From contig JAJDDM010000166.1 in NCBI GenBank assembly GCA_029260315.1, positions 1-51,248 on the forward strand: 51,248 nucleotides of DNA. The letters are read 5' to 3'. The notes under the pieces were generated by a model, which worked only from the letters and a program-made list of their open reading frames with translations, was not told the DNA's origin and ran no database searches. This document shows, piece after piece, positions 24,768 to 33,595 of this stretch (the stretch's first letter is position 1; each line of letters starts with the position of its first letter). This DNA is from Phycisphaerales bacterium (lineage in GTDB: Bacteria > Planctomycetota > Phycisphaerae > Phycisphaerales > UBA1924). Made by a program: the position numbers and the translations under genes.

Positions 24768-24955
24768 GCCCGGTTCCGCCGCGGTGTGGCCGAGACATCC
24801 GGTGCATCCGAGACGAGCGCGATCGTCGTGAGTCAGCCGAGGATGATCTGAGAAAATCGGGGCGCGGCGGACGCTCGGTGCTCTCTCATGGTCGATCGTA
24901 TTGGGGCGACGGCTTGACACGTTTCGCGCTTACACGTCCCTTTCTCTAGGACAGG

Positions 24956-26323
24956 ATGGCTCGCGTAGACTCCCGGCGCATGGCAGAGGGCATCGTCATC
25001 ACGGGTATCGGCGCTGTGACCGGCCTCGGCGGGGGGGCGGGCCAGGGCGGTGCCGCGGCGCTGCTGAACGGGCTGCTGGAGGGGCGGTCGGCGATCAGGC
25101 CGATCGAGAGCTTCGACGCCGGCGGCTTCGCCTCGGATCTGGCGTCGTGGATCGACGGGCTGGACGCCAAGGGGATCGTGCCCAAGCACTACCGCAAGGC
25201 GGTGAAGGTGATGGCCCGCGACACGCAGATCGCGGTGGTCGCTGCGGCGATGGCCGCCGAGGACGCGGGGCTCGTCACGCGGGTGACCAGCGAGGAGACG
25301 ACGTATCCGAGCGAGCGGATGGGGTGCCTGATCGGGGCGGGGCTGATCGCGGCCGAGGCCACCGAGGTGACCAGCGCCCTGGCGCCCGCGAGCGACGAGC
25401 ATGGGACGATGGATCTGCGGGCGTGGGGCGAGGGAGCGATGGAGAAGCTGCCGCCGCTGTGGATGCTCAAGTACCTGCCCAACATGCTGGCATGCCACGT
25501 CACGATTCTGCACGGTTGTACCGGTGTGAGCAACACGATCACGTTCGGCGAGGCGAGCGGGCTGCTGAGCATCGGGGAGTCGATGCGGGTGATCGAGCGC
25601 GGCGACGCCGACGCGTGTTTCAGCGGATCCGCCGAGAGCAAGCTGAACGTGCTGGGGCTGACGCGGCTGGAGCAAGCCGGTCGTATCGCCCAGACCAGGG
25701 GGAAAGGCCTCAATCCGAGCGAGCGCAGCGAGGAGAATCCGGTTCGTCCGTTCGATCCGGCGTCTTCGGGGCAGTTGCTGGGCGAGGGTGGCGGGATTCT
25801 GATCGTCGAGCGCGAGCAGACGGCCCGCGAGCGCGGGGCGAAAATCGCCGCGCGGCTAGTCGGCTTCGGCGCGGCGCATTCAGCGCGCGGGCTGGACACG
25901 CTGCGACCGATCGACTCTGACGAGAACCGCACGAATCAGGGCCTCAGCGACGCGATCGAGCGGGCGTTGGGCGACGCGGGGATCGGGGCGGACGAGATCG
26001 ACGCGATCGTGCCGCACGGCGCGGGGGTCGCGGCGATGGATCGCGCCGAGGGGCTGGCGCTGGGGGCGGTCTTCGGGGATCGCGCGGTGCCGACGCTGTG
26101 CTGGACGCCCAGCGTGGGCGAGTGCATGGCAGGCAACGGGGGGATCCAGGCGGCAATCGGGGCGATCGCGCTGGCGGATGGTCGCTGGCCCCGAACGCCT
26201 CGCCTGGCGGGGGGCCGTATGCTTGGCGGGCCCGAGCCGGCGGACGTGCCGAGGCATGTGTTGGTGTGCTCGGCGTCGCTCGGAGGATCGAACGCCGCGC
26301 TGGTGCTTCGCCGTGCGGATTGA
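24956..26323 (+). CDS. Ketosynthase-fold protein with a degenerate active site
   Basis: A 455-residue FabF-like thiolase-fold protein. The Cys of the nucleophile region is kept (C188 in 'HGCTGVSN') and so is the first His (H354 in 'VPHGAG'). In the K-S-x-x-G-H region, the sequence reads 'TPSVGECMAGNGG', so Lys becomes P385 and the second His is lost (C390 nearby). It should therefore be poorly active or act as a partner subunit of the canonical ketosynthase at 26904-28265, as chain-length-factor-like subunits do. The ATG at 24956 has an AGGA site 4 bp away. A second ATG at 24980 has none. A TTGACA at 24914 may be part of a promoter. Confidence 0.85.
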   Translation: MARVDSRRMAEGIVITGIGAVTGLGGGAGQGGAAALLNGLLEGRSAIRPIESFDAGGFASDLASWIDGLDAKGIVPKHYRKAVKVMARDTQIAVVAAAMAAEDAGLVTRVTSEETTYPSERMGCLIGAGLIAAEATEVTSALAPASDEHGTMDLRAWGEGAMEKLPPLWMLKYLPNMLACHVTILHGCTGVSNTITFGEASGLLSIGESMRVIERGDADACFSGSAESKLNVLGLTRLEQAGRIAQTRGKGLNPSERSEENPVRPFDPASSGQLLGEGGGILIVEREQTARERGAKIAARLVGFGAAHSARGLDTLRPIDSDENRTNQGLSDAIERALGDAGIGADEIDAIVPHGAGVAAMDRAEGLALGAVFGDRAVPTLCWTPSVGECMAGNGGIQAAIGAIALADGRWPRTPRLAGGRMLGGPEPADVPRHVLVCSASLGGSNAALVLRRAD

Positions 26324-26347
26324 CTAGCTGCCTAAAGGAGACTTTCT

Positions 26348-26932
26348 ATGGCGTCGTACGGATCGCAGAATGAAGACAACCACGGGAACCGTCGGGACTC
26401 GCGTGATGGGGGGCGAGATGGTGGTCGCGAGGGCGGGCATCGGCGTCGCGGCGTGCCGCTGTCGGAGCTCGACCCCGCTCTGACCGAGATGAGCCGGCGC
26501 GTGATCGGCGCGTCGATCGAGGTACACAAGGAGCTGGGCCCGGGGTTCCCGCGCGAGATCTACGCCAACGCGCTGGCGAACGAGTTGGAGGCCGAGGAGA
26601 TCACGTTCAGCCGCGACCATTCTTTCGACGTGGAGTTCGAGGAGATCGTCGCGGGGCAGGTCGTCGCCGACTTCTACGTCGGCGAGCGGTTCCTGCTGAT
26701 GGTGCAGGCGCACTACGGCGAGGTCGGGGGCGAGGAACGTTCGCGTCTGCGGGCGCAGCTCCGCGCGGCGGATCTGGAACTCGGGCTGATCATCAACTTC
26801 GGCGAGCGGCGCCTGAAGGACGGGCTGGTGCGCGTGCTCAACCCCGACAAGCTCGAGGCGATGAAGGCGGGAGCGACCGCTACGCCCGAGGACGACAGCA
26901 ACGATGACGAGAACGAGGAATCCGAGGACTGA
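26348..26932 (+). CDS. GxxExxY-family protein with lost nuclease residues
   Basis: A 194-residue protein. After a Gly/Arg/Asp-rich N-terminus of 38 residues comes the family core: 'SRRVIGASIEVHKELGPGF' with 'REIYANAL', 'VVADFYVGE' and 'LELGLIINFGERRLKDGLVRV'. In typical members the strand after the Asp carries E-x-K ('VELKA'); here it reads 'LMVQA', so the PD-(D/E)xK catalytic pair appears lost. The C-terminus is acidic. AAGGAG precedes the ATG. It sits between two ketosynthases and overlaps the second, which is unusual company. Confidence 0.75.
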   Translation: MASYGSQNEDNHGNRRDSRDGGRDGGREGGHRRRGVPLSELDPALTEMSRRVIGASIEVHKELGPGFPREIYANALANELEAEEITFSRDHSFDVEFEEIVAGQVVADFYVGERFLLMVQAHYGEVGGEERSRLRAQLRAADLELGLIINFGERRLKDGLVRVLNPDKLEAMKAGATATPEDDSNDDENEESED

Positions 26933-28265
26933 TCGACGGCGCGTCGTGATCACTGGCATGGGCTGGGTCACGCCGCTGGGACGCGACATCGACGGCGCGT
27001 GGAAGCGCCTCGTGCGCGGCGATTGCGCGATCGGTCCCGTGCGCCGGTTCGATGCGGAGACGTTCGCGACGAACTTCGCGGCCCAGTGCGATGATTTCGA
27101 GCTTGAAGACGCTCTGGCGAGCGCCGATCTTGCGAAGCGTCATCAGGCCGCGAGTCTGAACGGACGATTCGCGCTGGCGAGCGCCTCCTCGGCGTGGCGT
27201 GACGCTGGGCTCGACAACGCCGGCGTCGATCCTCGGCGCGTGGGTGTGTATCTCGGCGCGGGCGAGGGCCCGCCGCAGTTCGCGGACTTCGTGCGCTCGC
27301 ATGTGCTGGCGTGGGACGAGGATTCGCGCTCGGTGAGCGGCGAGGCGTTCGCGCGGACGGCGATGGAGCATCTGGACGCGATTGGGGAGCTGGAGCAGGA
27401 GCCGCAGGCGGTGGTGACGCATGTGGCGGACCTGGTCGGGGCGCGCGGGCCGAGTTTGAACTGTCTGACGGCGTGTGCCGCGAGCACGCAGAGCGTCGGC
27501 GAGGCGTTCGAGATCATCAAGCGGGGCGACGCCGAGGTCATGCTCGCGGGCGGGTCGCACAGCATGATCCATCCGCTGGGGATGACGGGGTTCATCCGAT
27601 TGACCGCGATGAGCACGCGGCGCGACGAGCCCGAGCGCGCCAGCCGCCCATTCGATCGCACGCGCGACGGGTTCGTGATGGGCGAGGGCGCGGGGGTGGT
27701 GATCCTCGAGGATCTGGAGCACGCGCTGGCGCGCGGCGCGCGGATCCACGCCGAGCTGCGCGGCTACGGCTCGACCGCCGACGCGTATCGGATCACAGAT
27801 ATCCACCCAGAGGGCCAGGGGGCGCAGCTCGCGATGCTCAAGGCGCTCGTGCAGGCGGGGATCGATCCGAAATCACCGAGCGAGGACGGGCGTCCGCCGG
27901 TGCACTACATCTCGGCCCACGGCACGGGCACGCCGGAAAACGACGGGATCGAGACCAAGGCGGTCAAGGGCGTGTTCGGCGGGCAGGCCTCGCGGATCCC
28001 CTTCAGCAGCGTCAAGAGCATGATGGGGCACCTGATCCAGGCGGCGGGGACGGTCGAACTGATTACCTGCGTGAAGGCGATCCAGACCGGCATGGTCCCG
28101 CCGACGATCAACCTGCGAGAGCCCGATCCGGAGTGCGATCTGGACTATGTGCCCAACGAGGCCCGGGATCTGCGCGATGCGGGCGGCGTGGACGTGTGCC
28201 TGTCGAACGGCTTCGGCTTTGGCGGGCAGAACGACGCGGTCTGCGTGCAGCGCTACAGCGAATAG
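26904..28265 (+). CDS. Beta-ketoacyl-ACP synthase II-like ketosynthase
   Basis: A 453-residue condensing enzyme with a complete Cys-His-His triad: C191 in 'TACAASTQ', H339 in 'HGTGTPENDG', and K371/H376 in 'KSMMGHLIQAAG'. The end 'NGFGFGGQNDAVC' is typical of FabF. It extends acyl-ACP by two carbons. Because a housekeeping fabF usually sits with acpP and fabG, and this one is paired with a degenerate ketosynthase, it more likely serves a dedicated lipid or polyketide-like pathway. The start overlaps the GxxExxY gene by 29 bp. Confidence 0.9.
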   Translation: MTRTRNPRTDRRRVVITGMGWVTPLGRDIDGAWKRLVRGDCAIGPVRRFDAETFATNFAAQCDDFELEDALASADLAKRHQAASLNGRFALASASSAWRDAGLDNAGVDPRRVGVYLGAGEGPPQFADFVRSHVLAWDEDSRSVSGEAFARTAMEHLDAIGELEQEPQAVVTHVADLVGARGPSLNCLTACAASTQSVGEAFEIIKRGDAEVMLAGGSHSMIHPLGMTGFIRLTAMSTRRDEPERASRPFDRTRDGFVMGEGAGVVILEDLEHALARGARIHAELRGYGSTADAYRITDIHPEGQGAQLAMLKALVQAGIDPKSPSEDGRPPVHYISAHGTGTPENDGIETKAVKGVFGGQASRIPFSSVKSMMGHLIQAAGTVELITCVKAIQTGMVPPTINLREPDPECDLDYVPNEARDLRDAGGVDVCLSNGFGFGGQNDAVCVQRYSE

Positions 28266-28279
28266 GTCTGGCTTGATAG

Positions 28280-28358
28280 ACCGGTGGAACGGGCGTCTCG
28301 CCCGTTCGAATCGTGGAGTATGTCCAACCCGCACGGGCGGGACGCCCGTGCCACCGGT
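28280..28358. repeat. 79-bp nested inverted repeat with two GC hairpins
   Basis: The outer ends are ACCGGTGG and its complement CCACCGGT. Inside are two perfect hairpins: GAACGGGCG-TCT-CGCCCGTTC (28287-28307) and CACGGGCG-GGA-CGCCCGTG (28332-28350), which are themselves inverted copies of one another. It lies between the ketosynthase stop and the next gene. The rest of that gap to 28534 shows no gene. Confidence 0.75.
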
Positions 28359-28534
28359 GGCGGTGTTCGGTCCGCCGGAATCTGGGCGGGGCGTCGTCAG
28401 AACGGCGAAAACCGGGGCTCAGGCCGCCCAATCAGGCTTGAACGATCCGTGCGTGGGGCCGGGGCGTAGGAATCGGGCAAAGGGTGGGCGTCCGGTCCGC
28501 CGATGAGAGAGGTGAGAGAGAGCGGAGGTGTCCC

Positions 28535-29185
28535 ATGCGAGTGCCGCGTCCACCCATCATGAGGTTCACGATCGCGGTGTCGATCGCGCTGATCGCGGGG
28601 ACCACGTTCGGGCTGGCGTACCGCTTCCTGTGGTCATCGGCGGCGGTCGAGATCTACCGCGACCGGCTCGACGCCCTCCAGGTGCGGTACGACGCGCTGG
28701 AGCAGAACTACACCGAGGCCGTGCGCAAGACCGCGGTGACAGAGCTGCTGGTCGAGGATGGCGAGCTGACGGTGCGCGTCCGCGATGTACGCGGCGTGGT
28801 CCGCGAGATCCCGACGGCGTACGACCCCAGCCGGGAGATCTACGTCGATTACATCGTGCTTGACGGACGGCTGTGGATCCGGCGGGTGTTCGACGCCGAC
28901 ACCGCGCCGAGCAAGGGGCTGGTGATCGATCCGGACGCGGACCAGGTGACGTGGGATCTGGCGAACGCCAAGGTGGGTAAGGCGGTGTACCGCGCGTTGG
29001 GCGAGGGGCGCTGGGTGGTGAGCGTGACGGGGAACGGATCGCTGGGGTTGACACGGGCGAGCGAGCGCGTGGAGCTCGAGGGCCCGCCGAGCGTGCGGGA
29101 GTTTGAGGCCGAGGAGCCGGATGCGCGGGAGGTCGGTTCGATCGGGCCGATGGCGGTGTTCAAGCATCTGGCGGGGACGGATTGA
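28535..29185 (+). CDS. Membrane-anchored coiled-coil protein, unknown function
   Basis: A 216-residue protein from the ATG at 28535, with GGAGG 6 bp upstream. It has one N-terminal transmembrane helix (about 12-30), a helical segment 'YRDRLDALQVRYDALEQNY' likely to be a coiled coil, then a beta-rich domain ('GELTVRVRDVRGVVREIP', 'YVDYIVLDGRLWIRRVFD') and an acidic tail. No family recognised. Confidence 0.65.
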   Translation: MRVPRPPIMRFTIAVSIALIAGTTFGLAYRFLWSSAAVEIYRDRLDALQVRYDALEQNYTEAVRKTAVTELLVEDGELTVRVRDVRGVVREIPTAYDPSREIYVDYIVLDGRLWIRRVFDADTAPSKGLVIDPDADQVTWDLANAKVGKAVYRALGEGRWVVSVTGNGSLGLTRASERVELEGPPSVREFEAEEPDAREVGSIGPMAVFKHLAGTD

Positions 29186-29250
29186 GCGAGAGAGCGGAAG
29201 AGCGAGCAAGCGAGACAGCGAGCGAGGGGAGCGCGGAGCCGCGTGCGCGA
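29186..29250 (+). repeat. GAGCGA-rich low-complexity stretch
   Basis: Directly after the stop codon the DNA runs through imperfect GAGCGAG/GAGCGGA units to about 29250. The complement (CTCGCTCGCTCTC) reappears at 29403-29415, so the 309-bp gap between the genes can fold back on itself. A CGTGCGCGAGCACG hairpin lies in between. No gene is seen in this gap. Confidence 0.5.
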
Positions 29251-29438
29251 GCACGCGATAGGTCGTGCGAGTGTCGCTTGGGGTGAGTCTCGCCGGGAAT
29301 CGTGAGATTGGAGTTGGATTGGACGGGCGTCGGCGGCTGGGCGACCTTTCGCGTGCTCGCGCGCGCGGCTCCGTGGGCCTGGGGCGATCCGGTCTTGGCC
29401 CTTCTCGCTCGCTCTCCTAGACTCCGCCCCGGCGTAGA

Positions 29439-29455
29439 TCGGCTCTGCGAGCCGA
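29439..29455. repeat. TCGGCTC hairpin, copy 2
   Basis: TCGGCTC-TGC-GAGCCGA preceded by GTAGA, matching the element at 21835-21851 in sequence and orientation. It is 40 bp upstream of glyS, where it could influence transcription or translation. Confidence 0.6.
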
Positions 29456-29494
29456 CGCTCCGCCCGCGTAGCCGATGCACTTCCCGGAGCAGCG

Positions 29495-31216
29495 ATGACC
29501 GACGCCAAGAGCATGGAAGACCTCGTCAGCCTCTGCAAGCGCAGGGGGTTCGTGTACCCGGCCAGCGAGATCTACGGCGGGCTGAACGGCTTCTGGGACT
29601 ACGGGCCGCTGGGGACGCAGCTCAAGAACAACCTGCGGGACGCGTGGTGGCAGGACAACGTGCTGTGCCCGCCGACGGGGCCGGATGGGGAGCCGGTGCA
29701 GATCGTGGGGCTGGATTCTTCGATTATTCAGAATCCGAAGGTTTGGGAGGCGAGTGGGCATGTTGGCGGGTTTAACGATCCGATGATCGATTGCCGCGAG
29801 TGCAAGTCCCGATTCCGCGCAGATCAAGTCTTCGGTGGTGCTGCTTGGTCGACTGATTTGTTATTCAAGAAGCACCCTGAGCTTGAGCCCCTGCGAAACG
29901 AAGTCAGCGAGGCGCAGCTCAGAGCGTTGGTTCAACCAGACTTTGAAGAATTCAAGCGACTCTCAGCAAATATCCAGCCGCTAGTAGATTTCATCGAGCG
30001 AGGGTCCAGACTAGATTTTCCATTGGTTTCAGTCGTCGCCTCAAACGCCGAGGAAGCAGTTGCTGTAGCACAGCCGCTAGTTGCGGCAAGCAAGCAATTC
30101 CGTGGGCTTCAGCTCACTTGTGTGCACTCCCTGGAGGATTGGCCAGATGATTGGGCACCATGCCCATGTCCGAACTGCCTACGCAGTGGGACTCTAACTA
30201 GTCCACGGCCATTCAATTTGATGTTTCGGACATTCATCGGGGCAACCGCCACTGAGGATGACATCGCCTACCTCCGCCCCGAGACCGCCCAGGGCATCTT
30301 CATCAACTTCAAGAACGTGATGGACACGTCGCGCGTGAAGATGCCCTTCGGCATCGCGCAGGTCGGCAAGAGTTTTCGGAACGAGGTGACACCCCGCAAC
30401 TTCATCTTCCGCAGCCGTGAGTTCGAGCAGATGGAGATGGAGTTCTTTTGCCATCCCGATGAGGCCAGGAAGTGGTTCGAGTTCTGGCGCGATCAGCGGA
30501 TGGGGTGGTGGAAGTCGATCGGGCTCACCGGCAGCGACTTGCAACTGCGCCAGCACGACTCCGACGAGCTGAGCCATTACGCGAAGGAGGGCGTCGGGAC
30601 CGCCGACGTCGAGTATCGGTATCCGTTCACATCGCCCGATTTCGGCGAGTTGGAAGGCATCGCACACCGGACCGATTTCGATATGCGCCAGCACGCCGAG
30701 CACTCGGGCTTGAAGGACAAGCTCAAGGCGTTCGATCCCTCGCGCGGCGAGATCGCCAAGAACGGCCAGCCCAAGGGCGAGCGGTTCTTTCCCCATGTGA
30801 TCGAGCCGGCGGCGGGATTAACCCGCGGCGTGCTCGCCGTGCTCTGCGAGGCGTACACGCGAGATGACGAGCGGGCGAGCCCGGAGATCATGAAGTTCCA
30901 TCCGAGGCTCGCGCCGACCAAGGCCGCGGTGTTCCCGCTGGTGAATAAGGACGGGATGCCGGAGGTGGCGAGCAAGCTCGTGGCGGAGCTCCGCGCCAAG
31001 TTCGGGCGATTCGGGATGATCGAGACCGACGCCAAGCAGTCCATTGGCAAGCGGTACGCGCGGATGGACGAAGCGGGGTGCCCGTTCTGCTTCACGATCG
31101 ACGGCGAGACCCTGAGCGACCAGACGGTGACCGTGCGGGATCGGGACACGGCGGGGCAGGAGAGAATCTCGCTGGAGCGGGTCGCGGAATACCTCGGCCA
31201 GAAGCTGGGGCTCTAG
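29495..31216 (+). CDS. glyS: Glycyl-tRNA synthetase (single-chain type) with an unusual low-GC insert
   Basis: A 573-residue class II synthetase of the homodimeric GlyQS type: 'GFVYPASEIYGGLNGFWDYGP', 'RPFNLMF', 'YLRPETAQGIFINF', motif 2 'FRNEVTPRNFIFRSREFEQMEMEFF', 'GLTRGVLAVLCEAY' (motif 3) and a C-terminal anticodon-binding domain ('LAPTKAAVFPLV'). A zinc site is probably formed by 'CRECK' (about 99-103) and 'CPNC' (about 224). Between these lies an insert of about 120 residues, far longer than in many relatives. DNA from about 29710 to 30240 has GC near 45-55 percent by my counts of sample lines, against roughly two-thirds in the rest of the gene. Confidence 0.93.
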   Translation: MTDAKSMEDLVSLCKRRGFVYPASEIYGGLNGFWDYGPLGTQLKNNLRDAWWQDNVLCPPTGPDGEPVQIVGLDSSIIQNPKVWEASGHVGGFNDPMIDCRECKSRFRADQVFGGAAWSTDLLFKKHPELEPLRNEVSEAQLRALVQPDFEEFKRLSANIQPLVDFIERGSRLDFPLVSVVASNAEEAVAVAQPLVAASKQFRGLQLTCVHSLEDWPDDWAPCPCPNCLRSGTLTSPRPFNLMFRTFIGATATEDDIAYLRPETAQGIFINFKNVMDTSRVKMPFGIAQVGKSFRNEVTPRNFIFRSREFEQMEMEFFCHPDEARKWFEFWRDQRMGWWKSIGLTGSDLQLRQHDSDELSHYAKEGVGTADVEYRYPFTSPDFGELEGIAHRTDFDMRQHAEHSGLKDKLKAFDPSRGEIAKNGQPKGERFFPHVIEPAAGLTRGVLAVLCEAYTRDDERASPEIMKFHPRLAPTKAAVFPLVNKDGMPEVASKLVAELRAKFGRFGMIETDAKQSIGKRYARMDEAGCPFCFTIDGETLSDQTVTVRDRDTAGQERISLERVAEYLGQKLGL

Positions 31217-31295
31217 CGAATCCAGAGGATTCTCGAACCACCCTTCGGGTCTCAGCGACTGCAACGGAATAGTGGGTGAAACCTAGAGTCCCAGA

Positions 31296-31312
31296 GCCCG
31301 AACAACGGGCTT
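31296..31312 (+). terminator. Weak hairpin after glyS
   Basis: AGCCCG-AACAA-CGGGCT, a 6-bp stem about 80 bp after the glyS stop, without a following T tract. It is the only terminator-like structure in the 165-bp gap before the efflux operon. Confidence 0.25.
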
Positions 31313-31381
31313 GCGGGGTTTGGCTGGGGGCGTGGCTCCCACAACCACAACAGTTCCGACAGCGGCGCGGAGGGTTTCGGC

Positions 31382-32805
31382 GTGTGGAAGTGGTTTGTGG
31401 GTGGATTTCTGGCCCTCGTGCTGCTCTGCGGGGCCGGCGGGTGGTTCCTGAGCAGTTCCGAGCAGTTCAAGAGCATCGTGAATCCGCCGGAGAAGCCGGT
31501 GGAGGTCCGCTTGGAGACCGTCGCGATTCGCGATCTGGTCCGCACGGTGGGGGCCCCGGGCAATATCGAGCCCAAGAGCAACGTGATGCTCAGCGCTCAG
31601 GTCTCGGCGAGGATCAGCGAGCTTCCCTATGAGGAGGGCGACGCGGTCGAGGCCGGGGCGGTGGTGGTGCAGCTCGATGATGAGGATTTGCAGGCGGCGC
31701 TGGAGAGTGCCGAGGCGAATCTGAAGGTGCAGCAGGCGATGCACGCCGAGGCGGAGGTGGGCCTGGGTTCCGCCGAGGCCTCGCTGCGGAGCGAGCATGC
31801 AAGGCTGGAGGGTGCGCAGGCGGCGCTGGCGGAGGCGACGGCGGATGTCGGCAGGGTCCGAGAACTCTTCGACACCAAGGACCGTTCGCAGGCCGATCTC
31901 CAGCGGGCCGAGGCGAGCTTCCAGCAGCAGGAGGCGAACGTCAAGATTGTGCGGGCGGCGGTGGAGGTCGCCGAGCAGAACGTGAAGCGGGCGCACGCGG
32001 GCGTGCTTGGGGCGTTGGCGTCGATCGAGGTCTCGCGGGCGCAGATCCGGCGTTCGCGCAAGGACCTGGCGAACACGACGATCACCACGCCGATCTCGGG
32101 GATCATCACGACGCTGGATAAGGAAGAGGGTGAGCTGGTGGTGGTGGGGACGCTGAACAACCCCGCCAGCGTGCTCATGGAGATCGCGGACCTCTCGGAG
32201 ATGCTCTTCCAGGCGCGTGTGGACGAGGCGAATGTCACCAGCGTCGAGCCCGGGCAGGACGTGGACGTGTATATCAACGCCTACGGCGACAAGGTCTTTA
32301 AGGGCGTGGTCCGCAAGGTCGGCCAGCAGCGGTTGACCCACACCGATGGGACGTACTTCTTCGAGACCGAGATCGTCGTGAGGCTCGAGGAGGGCCAGAC
32401 GCTGCGCAGCGGGCTGACGGCGAGCTGCGAGATCTATGTCGAGACGATTCCGGATGCGATGCAGGTGCCGAGCCAGGCGGTGCTGAGCCGGCGGATCAGC
32501 GATCTGCCCAAGGAGATCGTTGAGGGCAGCGAGCTGATCGACGATCGCAAGACGTTTACCTATGTCGTGTACACGGTCGCGGGCGATCGGGCGAGGGTGA
32601 CGCCGGTGGTGATCGGCGCGAGCGATCTGAAGAACACGGTGATCGAGGCGGGCCTGGCCGAGGGCGATCGTGTGATCGCGGGGCCGTACAAGATCTTGGA
32701 GGAGCTCAAGCACGAGCAGCTCATCAAGAGCGACGATATCGCGGCGGGCGAGATGGCAAACGTGCTGGCGACCGACGGGGGCGCGATCGAGGAGCCGACG
32801 GGCGG

Positions 32806-32809
<4 letters not shown>
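31382..32809 (+). CDS. MacA-like periplasmic adaptor of a tripartite efflux system
   Basis: A 475-residue membrane-fusion protein starting at GTG 31382 (GAGGG upstream). It has one N-terminal transmembrane helix, a lipoyl/barrel-sandwich half ('GNIEPKSNVMLSAQVSARI', 'YEEGDAVEAGAVVVQLDDEDL'), a long hairpin of Ala/Glu-rich helices (about 100-225), the second lipoyl half ('TTITTPISGIITTLDKEEGE') and beta-barrel and membrane-proximal domains. It links MacB in the inner membrane to a TolC-like duct. The next gene overlaps by four bases. Confidence 0.9.
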
Positions 32810-33591
<782 letters not shown>

Positions 33592-33595
33592 AGCG

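Noticed and set aside
23004-24920. A 638-codon open frame on the minus strand opposite the SUMF1-like and beta-helical genes
   Set aside because: It is antisense to two genes with clear signal peptides and a sorting tail; its own product shows no domain. High GC with few stop codons explains it.
29186-29494. Repeated GAGCGA units considered as a CRISPR-like array
   Set aside because: Units are short, imperfect and adjacent, with no spacers of constant length and no cas genes.
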